From NCBI GenBank assembly GCA_003491925.1, contig DNAU01000256.1, positions 1-8,569 of the forward strand: a stretch of 8,569 nt of DNA, in the 5' to 3' direction. The translations under genes were made by a program, and so were the position numbers. Positions within the stretch are counted from its first letter, which is position 1, and each line of letters begins with the position of its first letter. This DNA is from Chloroflexota bacterium. Lineage in GTDB: Bacteria; Chloroflexota; Dormibacteria; Aeolococcales; Aeolococcaceae. The notes beneath the pieces are model-generated. The model was not told where the DNA came from, did no database searches, and saw nothing but the letters and a program-made list of their open reading frames with translations. Shown one piece after another: positions 1 to 6,201 of this stretch.

Positions 1-872
<872 letters not shown>

Positions 873-882
873 GATGCGCCGC

Positions 883-2586
883 CTACATCCGGAACACGCC
901 GTAGCGCGCCGGCTCCGGGTCGGGCGACGCCGCCGCCAGCGCCAGGCCCATGGCCAGCACCCGGCGCGTGTCCAGCGGATCGATGACTCCGTCGTCCCAC
1001 AGCCGGGCCGTTGAGTAGTAGGCCGATCCCTGCCGGGCGTAGCGCTCGCTGATCCTCGCCTTGCGCTCCGCCTCCGACCCGCCCTCACCGTCCCCCCGCT
1101 CACCGCCCACCAGCGAGAGCACCTCGGCGGCCTGATCGCCACCCATCACGGAGATGCGCGCGTTCGGCCACATGAACAGCAGCCGGGGATCGAAAGCGCG
1201 ACCGCACATCCCGTAGTTGCCCGCCCCGAAGGAGCCACCGATGATGACGGTGAGCTTCGCCACCCGCGAGCAGGCCACCGCCGTGACCAGCTTGGCGCCG
1301 TCCTTGGCGATCCCCCGGTGCTCGTACTCGCGCCCCACCATGAAGCCGCTGATGTTCTGGAGGAACACGAGCGGAACGCCGCGCTGGTTGCAGAGCTGCA
1401 CGAAGTGGGCTCCCTTGAGCGCGGACTCGCTGAAGAGCACGCCGTTGTTGGCGACCAGGCCGCAGCGGTAGCCGGCGATGCGGGCGAATCCGCACACCAG
1501 CGTCTCCCCGTACTCCGCCTTGAACTCGTGGAGCCGGGACCCGTCCACCAGCCGGCGGATCACCTGGCGCACGTCGTAGGGCCGGCGCACGTCCGCGGGT
1601 ACGACGTCGTAGAGCTCGGCCGGGTCGTCGGCGGGCTCCTCGGGCTCGGCCCGATCCTCCCCCCGCTCGGCGTCCCCGGGGCGGGTGGGCGCGGGCGGTC
1701 CCAGCGTGGCGACCATCGAGCGCAGGATCCGCAGGGCGTGGGCGTCGTCTTCGGCCAGGTGGTCCACCACCCCCGAGCGCCGGGCGTGCACCTCGCCGCC
1801 GCCCAGCTCCTCGGCGCTGACCACCTCACCGGTGGCGGCGCGCACTAGCGGCGGCCCGCCCAGGAAGATGGTGCCCTGGTTGCGGACGATGACGGTCTCG
1901 TCGCTCATGGCGGGCACATACGCGCCCCCCGCAGTGCTCGAGCCCATCACCGCCGCCAGCTGGGGGACGCCCGCCGCCGACATCCTCGCCTGGTTGAAGA
2001 AGATGCGGCCGAAGTGGTCGCGGTCCGGGAAGACCTCGTCCTGGAGGGGGAGGTAGGCGCCCCCCGAGTCGACCAGGTAGCAGCACGGAAGGCGGAAGGC
2101 GGCGGCGACCTCCTGGGCGCGGAGATGCTTCTTGACCGTCATCGGGAAGTAGGTGCCGCCCTTCACCGTGGCGTCGTTGGCCACCACCATGCAGCACCGG
2201 CCCGAGACCCGTCCGATCCCGGTCACCAGTCCCGCCGCGGGCACGGGCTCGCCGTACAGCTCCCAGGCGGCCAGCGGCGACAGCTCCAGGAAGGACGCGC
2301 CGGGGTCCAGCAGCCGGTCGACCCGCTCCCGGACCAGCAGCTTGCCCCGTTCCAGATGACGGCGGCGGGAGCGCTCGTCCCCACCCTGGCGCACCAGGGC
2401 CAGGCGCTCCCTGAGCTCGGCGGCCAGCTCGCCCAGGGCCCGCCCCTCGGCCGCCGCTCGCGGTGGCGCCGAGCCGGCGGGCAGGGCAGCGTCTGGCGCG
2501 GCACCGGCGGGCACGGCACCGGCGGGCGGGCGCTCATCCTCGGCACCGCCAGCCGCTCGACCCGTCCGCATGCCAGCCACGGTCAA
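883..2586 (-). CDS. liuB: Methylcrotonoyl-CoA carboxylase beta subunit (carboxyltransferase)
   Basis: The protein transfers the carboxyl group from carboxybiotin to 3-methylcrotonyl-CoA, giving 3-methylglutaconyl-CoA in leucine catabolism. About 567 residues, close to family length. Hallmarks of MCC beta, rather than acetyl/propionyl AccD, are [18 protein letters not shown] (137-154), [25 protein letters not shown] (179-203), the first oxyanion loop [13 protein letters not shown] (215-227; the family usually has Cys in place of the second Ser), [17 protein letters not shown] (379-395), [20 protein letters not shown] (413-432), [18 protein letters not shown] (448-465), [11 protein letters not shown] (473-483), and the ending RYGVFRM. 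Residues 1-48 are Ala/Pro-rich low complexity, and an acidic Pro-rich linker (297-323) joins the two crotonase-fold halves. The start is uncertain: TTG 2586, GTG 2580 and ATG 2571 are in frame. A GGGGGGTGG tract ends 6 nt before the GTG, which I favour slightly. It lies downstream of a palindrome shared with the divergent TetR gene. Confidence 0.93.
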   Translation of the reverse strand: MTVAGMRTGRAAGGAEDERPPAGAVPAGAAPDAALPAGSAPPRAAAEGRALGELAAELRERLALVRQGGDERSRRRHLERGKLLVRERVDRLLDPGASFLELSPLAAWELYGEPVPAAGLVTGIGRVSGRCCMVVANDATVKGGTYFPMTVKKHLRAQEVAAAFRLPCCYLVDSGGAYLPLQDEVFPDRDHFGRIFFNQARMSAAGVPQLAAVMGSSTAGGAYVPAMSDETVIVRNQGTIFLGGPPLVRAATGEVVSAEELGGGEVHARRSGVVDHLAEDDAHALRILRSMVATLGPPAPTRPGDAERGEDRAEPEEPADDPAELYDVVPADVRRPYDVRQVIRRLVDGSRLHEFKAEYGETLVCGFARIAGYRCGLVANNGVLFSESALKGAHFVQLCNQRGVPLVFLQNISGFMVGREYEHRGIAKDGAKLVTAVACSRVAKLTVIIGGSFGAGNYGMCGRAFDPRLLFMWPNARISVMGGDQAAEVLSLVGGERGDGEGGSEAERKARISERYARQGSAYYSTARLWDDGVIDPLDTRRVLAMGLALAAASPDPEPARYGVFRM

Positions 2587-2610
2587 CCACCCCCCGCGGG
2601 TCCACCCGCG

Positions 2611-2630
2611 ATGTTAATCCAGAGTAACAT
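2611..2630. promoter_or_regulatory. Candidate TetR operator overlapping divergent promoters
   Basis: A 20-bp imperfect palindrome with perfect 6-bp arms ATGTTA and TAACAT and 16 of 20 symmetric positions (arms plus an inner TC/GA pair). It lies in the 53-bp gap between the divergent carboxyltransferase and TetR genes and is strikingly AT-rich against its surroundings. Size and placement fit a TetR-family operator. The arm TAACAT also matches a TAnnnT -10 hexamer on each strand, so a bound repressor would cover both promoters. No good -35 is visible on either strand. Binding is inferred. Confidence 0.7.
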
Positions 2631-2639
2631 GCGGCGTGA

Positions 2640-3320
2640 ATGGCGGCTAACATCGGTGCTCGAGCGGCAGGCGGCGTCGCGGGGGCGCGCCCCGGGCCCC
2701 AGGCCGGCGCGACCAGGGCCAGGGGAGGCGGCTCCGGGGCGTCACCTCGCAGCCGGCGTGAGCGGCTGCTGTCCGCCGCCGCCGGACTCTTCGCCCAGCG
2801 CGGCTACAGCTCGGTGACCCTGGCCGACATCGGGGGAGCGGCGGGCATCTCCGGGCCCGGCGTGTACCGCCACTTCGCGAGCAAGGAGCGACTGCTCGGC
2901 GAGCTGCTGGTCGACGTCAGCGAGCGGCTGCTGTCGAGCGCCGAGGAGCGGGTCGCCGCCACCGCAGGACCGGAGGCCGCGCTGGTGGCCCTGGTCGACT
3001 TTCATGCCGGCTTCGCGGTGGACAACCCGGCGCTCATCACCATCCAGTCGCGCGAGATGCCCGCGCTCAGTGCCGATGACCAGCGCCGGGTGCGCCGGCT
3101 GCAGCGCACCTACGTGGAGCTGTGGGCGGACACCGTCATCCGCGCCCGACGGTTCGAGCGGCACGAGGAGGCGATCGTGGCCGCCCATGCCATCTTCGGC
3201 CTGCTCAACTCCACGCCCCACAGCCGCCGTCTGGCCGGCGACGAGACACGCACCCTGCTGCGCTCGCTGGCGCTCGCGGCCCTGCTCCCGGCGGGGCCAT
3301 CTCCCCGGCCAGGGCCATGA
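2640..3320 (+). CDS. TetR-family transcriptional regulator, probable local repressor of the MCC/hydratase genes
   Basis: A 226-residue DNA-binding protein. Residues 1-38 are an Ala/Gly/Arg-rich tail. The TetR helix-turn-helix spans about 40-85: RERLLSAAAGLFAQRGYSSVTLADIGGAAGISGPGVYRHFASKERLL, with recognition helix near SGPGVYRHF (71-79). The rest is a helical ligand-binding domain, including DFHAGFAVDNPALITIQSREM (120-140) and RRVRRLQRTYVELW (149-162), resembling actinobacterial TetR regulators of acyl-CoA metabolism. ATG 2640 is the only reasonable start. It has no Shine-Dalgarno, and a TAACAT -10-like hexamer ends 10 nt upstream, so its mRNA may be leaderless or nearly so. Its stop overlaps the next start (ATGA), implying translational coupling to the hydratase. 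Position next to a palindrome and divergent from MCC suggests autoregulation plus control of the carboxylase, probably relieved by an acyl-CoA; the ligand is unknown. Confidence 0.9.
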   Translation: MAANIGARAAGGVAGARPGPQAGATRARGGGSGASPRSRRERLLSAAAGLFAQRGYSSVTLADIGGAAGISGPGVYRHFASKERLLGELLVDVSERLLSSAEERVAATAGPEAALVALVDFHAGFAVDNPALITIQSREMPALSADDQRRVRRLQRTYVELWADTVIRARRFERHEEAIVAAHAIFGLLNSTPHSRRLAGDETRTLLRSLALAALLPAGPSPRPGP

Positions 3321-4126
3321 CGGCATCGGGCTCCGAACCCCTGGTCAGGCTGACCCAGCACGGGCCGGTGGCCGAGCTGGCGCTGGATCGTCCCGCGGCT
3401 CTCAACGCCATCTCGACGGCGCTCGCGACCCAGCTCGTGGCCGCGTGCGCCGAGCTCGGACGGCTGGTCCGCTCGGCGCCGCTGCGAGCGGCCGTCCTCA
3501 CCTCGACGAGCGAGCGCGCCTTCTGCGTGGGCGCCGACCTCAAGGAGCGGGCCCACTTCACAGACGCCGACCTGCTGGCGCAGCGCCCGCTGATGCGCGC
3601 CGCCTTCGAGGCGGTGCGCTCCCTCGCGGTGCCGACCGTCGCCGCGGTGAGCGGCCATGCGCTCGGCGGCGGATTCGAGCTGGCCCTCTCCTGCGACCTG
3701 ATCGTGGTCGACGAGACGGCCGACCTGGCCCTCCCCGAGACGAGCGTCGGCCTGGTCCCCGGGGGCGGCGGGACCCAGCTGGTGGTCCGCCGCTCCGGGC
3801 CGGGCGTGGCCGCCGACCTGATCCTCACCGCCCGGCACGTGACCGGCCCGGAGGCGGTGCGGCTGGGGCTGGCCGACCGGCTGGTGCCCCGAGGCGAGGC
3901 CCGGACTTCGGCCCTGGAGCTGGCCCGGACCATCGCGGCCAACTCACCCACCGCGGTGCGAGCCGCCCGGCGGGCCCTCCGCCTCGGCGCCGGCCGCGAC
4001 CTCGATGCCGCCCTCGAGCTCGAGGACGCCGCCTGGCGCGAGGCGGCCACCTCACCCGACCGCGCCGAGGGCATCGCCGCGTTCGTGGAGAAGCGACCAG
4101 CGCGCTGGTCCTCCGGGTCGGGGTAG
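3317..4126 (+). CDS. liuC: Enoyl-CoA hydratase/isomerase family, probable methylglutaconyl-CoA hydratase (AUH/LiuC type)
   Basis: A 269-residue crotonase-fold enzyme predicted to hydrate 3-methylglutaconyl-CoA to HMG-CoA, the step after MCC. Oxyanion-hole segment AFCVGADLKERAHF (68-81) closely matches human AUH around its ADLKERAK stretch. HALGGGFELALSCD (114-127) carries the first catalytic Glu (Glu121), and LPETSVGLVPGGGGTQ (139-154) the second (Glu141). The PGGGGTQ form, rather than the commoner PGAGGTQ, and the C-terminal SPDRAEGIAAFVEKRPARW are also AUH-like. Both catalytic acids are present, so hydratase activity is expected. The ATG at 3317 overlaps the TetR stop by 4 bp. An upstream in-frame start at 3122 exists but would only extend into TetR coding sequence. 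Another short-chain enoyl-CoA substrate cannot be ruled out, though the divergent MCC genes support the leucine-pathway role. Confidence 0.9.
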   Translation: MTASGSEPLVRLTQHGPVAELALDRPAALNAISTALATQLVAACAELGRLVRSAPLRAAVLTSTSERAFCVGADLKERAHFTDADLLAQRPLMRAAFEAVRSLAVPTVAAVSGHALGGGFELALSCDLIVVDETADLALPETSVGLVPGGGGTQLVVRRSGPGVAADLILTARHVTGPEAVRLGLADRLVPRGEARTSALELARTIAANSPTAVRAARRALRLGAGRDLDAALELEDAAWREAATSPDRAEGIAAFVEKRPARWSSGSG

Positions 4127-4132
4127 GTCACC

Positions 4133-4159
4133 CAGGTGCCCTCTGCCAGGGTGCACCTG
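4133..4159 (+). terminator. Candidate hairpin terminator after the TetR-hydratase operon
   Basis: A 7-bp perfect stem CAGGTGC/GCACCTG encloses an inner CCT/AGG pairing (with a 2-nt bulge) and a CTGCC loop. It starts 7 nt after the hydratase stop. No U-tract follows; a second GC palindrome CCGCCGGCGG (4160-4169) comes next. U-less hairpins are common at gene ends in high-GC bacteria, but termination is inferred. Confidence 0.45.
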
Positions 4160-4352
4160 CCGCCGGCGGTGCCGGTCTAGCTGTCAAGTGTGCCCGTGGC
4201 TGGGCTCAGCGTCACCAGCCCATCCCAGGACCATCGAGGCATGGTCGGCACCGGGTCATCGAGGCAGGGCTGGTGGTGGGCCGCGACCAGCACCTGGAAG
4301 GCTGGCACCCGCCGGAGCGGGTCGCGCCGAGAGAATATCCGGCGAGCGGTAA

Positions 4353-4396
4353 GGCGAATCCCCTCGGGCAACCCAACGGGAAGCGGGCGAATCCCC
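4353..4396 (+). repeat. Pair of exact 11-bp direct repeats upstream of the carbonic anhydrase
   Basis: GGCGAATCCCC occurs at 4353-4363 and again at 4386-4396, a 33-bp period (about three helical turns, same DNA face). Weaker relatives appear at 4331 (GAGAATATCC) and 4409 (GGGAATC), at offsets of about 22-23 bp. The placement just upstream of the carbonic anhydrase start suggests regulator sites. Confidence 0.5.
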
Positions 4397-4411
4397 GGGC
4401 GGGCCCGAGGG
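4361..4411 (+). promoter_or_regulatory. Long-range inverted repeat in the carbonic anhydrase leader
   Basis: CCCTCGGGC (4361-4369) and GCCCGAGGG (4403-4411) are perfect 9-bp complements with a 33-nt loop. The 3' arm includes GAGGG, a possible Shine-Dalgarno for the carbonic anhydrase start at 4423. If transcribed, the hairpin could hide that site. The 3' transcript boundary is unknown. Confidence 0.35.
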
Positions 4412-4434
4412 AATCTGGTGGCATGGGGGCAGGC

Positions 4435-4950
4435 ATGGGGGTGATCGACGACGTCCTGGACGGCAATGCGGCCTTCGCGTCCGTTTTCGATCGAGCCACC
4501 GGTGCTCTCGACGGCGCGCCCTCCCGGCACCTGGCGGTGCTCGCCTGCATGGACGCACGGCTCGACATCGACGCGCTCCTCGGGCTGCGACCCGGCGACG
4601 CCCACGTCATCCGCAACGCCGGAGGGGTGGCGACCGACGACGCCATCCGGTCCCTGGTCATCTCCCAGCGTCTGCTCGGGACCCGCGCCGTGGTGCTGGT
4701 GCACCACACCGACTGCGGGATGCTGAGCTTCCGCGATGACGAGCTCCAGGCTCGGATCGAGCAGGAGACCGGCGTGCGGCCGCCCTTCGCCTTCGAGGCG
4801 TTCCACGACTTGGAGGCGGATGTGCGTCAGTCGATGGCGCGGATACGGCTGAGCCCGTTCCTGCCCCACCGAGACCAGGTTCGCGGCTTCGTGTACGACG
4901 TGCGCACCGGGCGCCTGAGCGAGGTATCTGCCGGCGACCCGGGCAGGTGA
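4435..4950 (+). CDS. Beta-class carbonic anhydrase (Rv1284-like)
   Basis: A 171-residue cytosolic zinc enzyme interconverting CO2 and bicarbonate. It is closely similar in layout to Mycobacterium tuberculosis Rv1284: MGVIDDVLDGNAAFA start, ACMDARLDIDALLGL (37-51), HVIRNAGGVATDDAIRSLVISQRLLGTR (57-84), HHTDCGML (90-97), and ending RGFVYDVRTGRLSEV. Zinc ligands are Cys38, His91 and Cys94, with the Asp40-Arg42 dyad intact, so it should be active. An alternative in-frame ATG at 4423 adds four residues (MGAG); the 4435 start matches the family N-terminus and has GGGGGCAGG upstream. The frame stays open far upstream (to 3004), but that is antisense/out-of-frame noise over TetR and the hydratase. 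The gene is convergent with the phosphoesterase, 28 bp apart, with only a 5-bp hairpin (GCAGG/CCTGC, 4943-4958) at the junction. Bicarbonate supply to the nearby carboxylase is a possible role. Confidence 0.93.
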   Translation: MGVIDDVLDGNAAFASVFDRATGALDGAPSRHLAVLACMDARLDIDALLGLRPGDAHVIRNAGGVATDDAIRSLVISQRLLGTRAVVLVHHTDCGMLSFRDDELQARIEQETGVRPPFAFEAFHDLEADVRQSMARIRLSPFLPHRDQVRGFVYDVRTGRLSEVSAGDPGR

Positions 4951-4978
4951 CAGCCTGCGATCGGCTCCAGCTCGCGGG

Positions 4979-5782
4979 TCAGGGTGCCGCGCTCTCCTGA
5001 GGGTGCTCAGAGGAGGGGCCCGGAATCGGCGGCAGCAGCGCGATGGTGGCGCCGACCGGACCGGCCTCCTCACCGGGGTTGCGCCCCCAATGGCGGGAGA
5101 ATCTGCCATCGAAGCCGATCACCCGTCCCCCAGCGCGCACATCCGGGCAGCTCTTCCAATGCGGGGTGTGTCCATGGATCACCCGGTTTGCGCCGAAGCG
5201 GCGGAGATGGGCGTCCAGCCGAGCTCGGTTGTCGAATGCGCGCCGGCCGATCACGTGGCGCAGCAGCCGGACCACACCCCCGGGTTCCTGGGCCAGCAGG
5301 GCGGCGGCGGCGGCGTTGACCTGCTCCACGCTGTCGCCGAGAGCCGCGTAGTCGTCGTCGTCGGTGTGCTGGACCAGGGTGCCGTCGTCGAGCAGGAGCA
5401 TCACCGGGAGGTGGCGCAGCCAGGCCTCCAGCTCGGGATCGCCGCCGAGGCCCTCGAGATCGGCGGGGTCGCCCCGGCGCCGCCGCCAGATGGTCTCCAG
5501 CAGCTCGCCGTCGCGCGCCCGCAGCCGTTCGCCGCCGTACCGACCCTCCTCCACCAGCGCCATCACCAGGAGGTCGTGGTTGCCGAGGATGGCCCGACTG
5601 TTGCGCCGGCCCATGGCGATCCTCGCCGCCCGGTGGCCTCCGGCGTCCCCCGGCCTTCCCCCGGTGAAGAAGTCACCCAGGAAGATCGTCTCGAACTGAT
5701 CCTCGGGGTAGGCGACGAGGGCCCCGGCCAGGCGCTCGTGGTCGCCCTGGACGTCCCCGACGATGAGGATCGGCAGCGCCAT
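4979..5782 (-). CDS. Calcineurin-like metallophosphoesterase (PPP/ApaH-like)
   Basis: A 267-residue predicted metal-dependent phosphoesterase; the substrate is unknown. Motifs in order: GDVQGDHERL (9-18), where Gln12 stands in place of the usual metal-ligand His (also seen in some ApaH proteins as GDxQG); FLGDFFTGG (34-42), where Thr40 replaces the usual Asp/Asn of GDxxDRG; ILGNHD (65-70); VQHT with His139; HGHTPHW (203-209); and FDGRFSRHW (224-232), like the conserved Asp of PPP enzymes. Metal residues Asp10, Asp37, Asn68, His139 and His205 are all present. Residues 240-267 are a Pro-rich tail. ATG 5782 is the natural start at the first motif; the frame continues upstream only through repeat-rich spacer. 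No signal peptide, so cytoplasmic. Possible substrates include phosphoproteins or dinucleoside polyphosphates, not resolvable here. Confidence 0.85.
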   Translation of the reverse strand: MALPILIVGDVQGDHERLAGALVAYPEDQFETIFLGDFFTGGRPGDAGGHRAARIAMGRRNSRAILGNHDLLVMALVEEGRYGGERLRARDGELLETIWRRRRGDPADLEGLGGDPELEAWLRHLPVMLLLDDGTLVQHTDDDDYAALGDSVEQVNAAAAALLAQEPGGVVRLLRHVIGRRAFDNRARLDAHLRRFGANRVIHGHTPHWKSCPDVRAGGRVIGFDGRFSRHWGRNPGEEAGPVGATIALLPPIPGPSSEHPQESAAP

Positions 5783-5788
5783 CGCCCC

Positions 5789-5794
5789 AGAGTA
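5789..5794 (-). promoter_or_regulatory. Possible -10 element for the metallophosphoesterase (leaderless promoter)
   Basis: On the minus strand TACTCT (TAnnnT) sits 6 nt before the ATG at 5782. Transcription starting 6-7 nt downstream would begin at the start codon, giving a leaderless mRNA. No clear -35 is present. A GGGGCG between the hexamer and the ATG is too close to be an ideal ribosome site. Confidence 0.3.
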
Positions 5795-5858
5795 GCGGGG
5801 CCGGAGGGAGGCGACGGCATCCCGGCGGGCGGAGGGTTCCCGCCCTGTCCGTGAGAGC

Positions 5859-5948
5859 GACGGGACCCCCGGTGGGTCAGGACGGTTGACGGGACCCCCT
5901 CTGTGGGCCAGGACGGTTGACGGGACCCCTCTGTGCGTCAGGGCAGTT
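5859..5948 (-). repeat. Three contiguous degenerate ~30-bp direct repeats
   Basis: Units at 5859-5887 (29 bp), 5888-5918 (31 bp) and 5919-5948 (30 bp). On the plus strand each begins GACGGGACCCC and ends with GG(A/C)CAGTT- or GGACGGTT-like sequence. On the minus strand a unit begins AACYGYCCTG and ends GGTCCCGTC. No spacers separate them, so it is not CRISPR. Such arrays resemble repeated transposase-binding sites at insertion-sequence ends (for example IS21-type), but no transposase is nearby, so this origin is inferred. Confidence 0.65.
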
Positions 5949-5987
5949 GAGGACATCGACGTCCGCAACCCGGTCGAGACGCTCGTG

Positions 5988-6013
5988 GTCCCGGGCGCTC
6001 GTCCCGGGCGCTC
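5988..6013. repeat. Exact 13-bp tandem duplication
   Basis: GTCCCGGGCGCTC occurs at 5988-6000 and immediately again at 6001-6013. Most simply a replication-slippage duplication in non-coding DNA. Confidence 0.7.
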
Positions 6014-6106
6014 TCTTCCCCGGCCCCCGCTGAAGTCCACCGCGCCGGTGTCCGGATCGCTCCGTCCGGGCTGCGGGAGGGTGTGTGCCACGTGGGGCAG
6101 GCAAAC

Positions 6107-6135
6107 TATTTCGTCACGAAATATTCGTGACGAAA
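6107..6135. promoter_or_regulatory. Nested palindrome: double operator or argGH terminator
   Basis: A perfect 12-bp inverted repeat (6109-6120 and 6124-6135) with a 3-nt centre. Each half is itself a palindrome: 6107-6123 is a perfect 17-bp odd palindrome centred on 6115 (core TTCGTCACGAA), and 6124-6134 is TTCGTGACGAA centred on 6129. The centres are 14 bp apart. It lies 66 bp past the argH stop. As RNA on the minus strand it forms a strong hairpin followed by UAGUUUGCC, a weak U-tract, so a terminator is possible; the repeated TTCGTnACGAA core looks more like a tandem transcription-factor site. The cognate protein is unknown. Confidence 0.65.
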
Positions 6136-6201
6136 CGTCGGTCGCCCCAGAAGATGAGAGGGACACCACCGAGGACGCGAGGAGGTCGACCTCGACGCCG
6201 C

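Larger units (their letters stand above)
4127..4422. other. Intergenic spacer rich in short repeats, possible coding remnant
   Basis: About 300 bp with no convincing intact gene. It contains a hairpin right after the hydratase stop, a 10-bp direct repeat CATCGAGGCA at 4232-4241 and 4257-4266, small inverted repeats (TGGGCT/AGCCCA at 4201-4222; GACCAT/ATGGTC at 4230-4246), and the GGCGAATCCCC pair described separately. On the minus strand, 4177 to about 4330 reads as a codon-like stretch ending PTMPRWSWDGLVTLSPATGTLDS and a stop. This could be the tail of a decayed gene or transposase; I do not recognise it. Confidence 0.4.
5783..6201. other. Intergenic spacer with repeats between argH and the phosphoesterase
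   Basis: About 420 bp with no convincing gene; open frames here on both strands lack family features and run through the repeats. It holds three ~30-bp tandem repeats, a 13-bp tandem duplication and a large nested palindrome. The concentration of repeats suggests remnants of a mobile element end and/or regulatory and termination signals. Confidence 0.5.

Noticed and set aside
2581..2586. TTGACC on the minus strand as a -35 box
   Set aside because: It lies at the start codon region of MCC beta and no -10 hexamer follows at 16-18 bp.
4177..4330. Riboswitch or structured RNA before the carbonic anhydrase
   Set aside because: Several short inverted repeats exist, but they do not assemble into any riboswitch or ncRNA architecture I recognise.
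3004..4434. 648-codon plus-strand frame starting inside TetR and running into the carbonic anhydrase
   Set aside because: Only its last ~170 codons are the real enzyme. The rest is an out-of-frame shadow of TetR and the hydratase with Arg/Pro/Ala-rich noise.
5859..5948. CRISPR array
   Set aside because: The three units are contiguous, degenerate and lack spacers; no cas genes are present.
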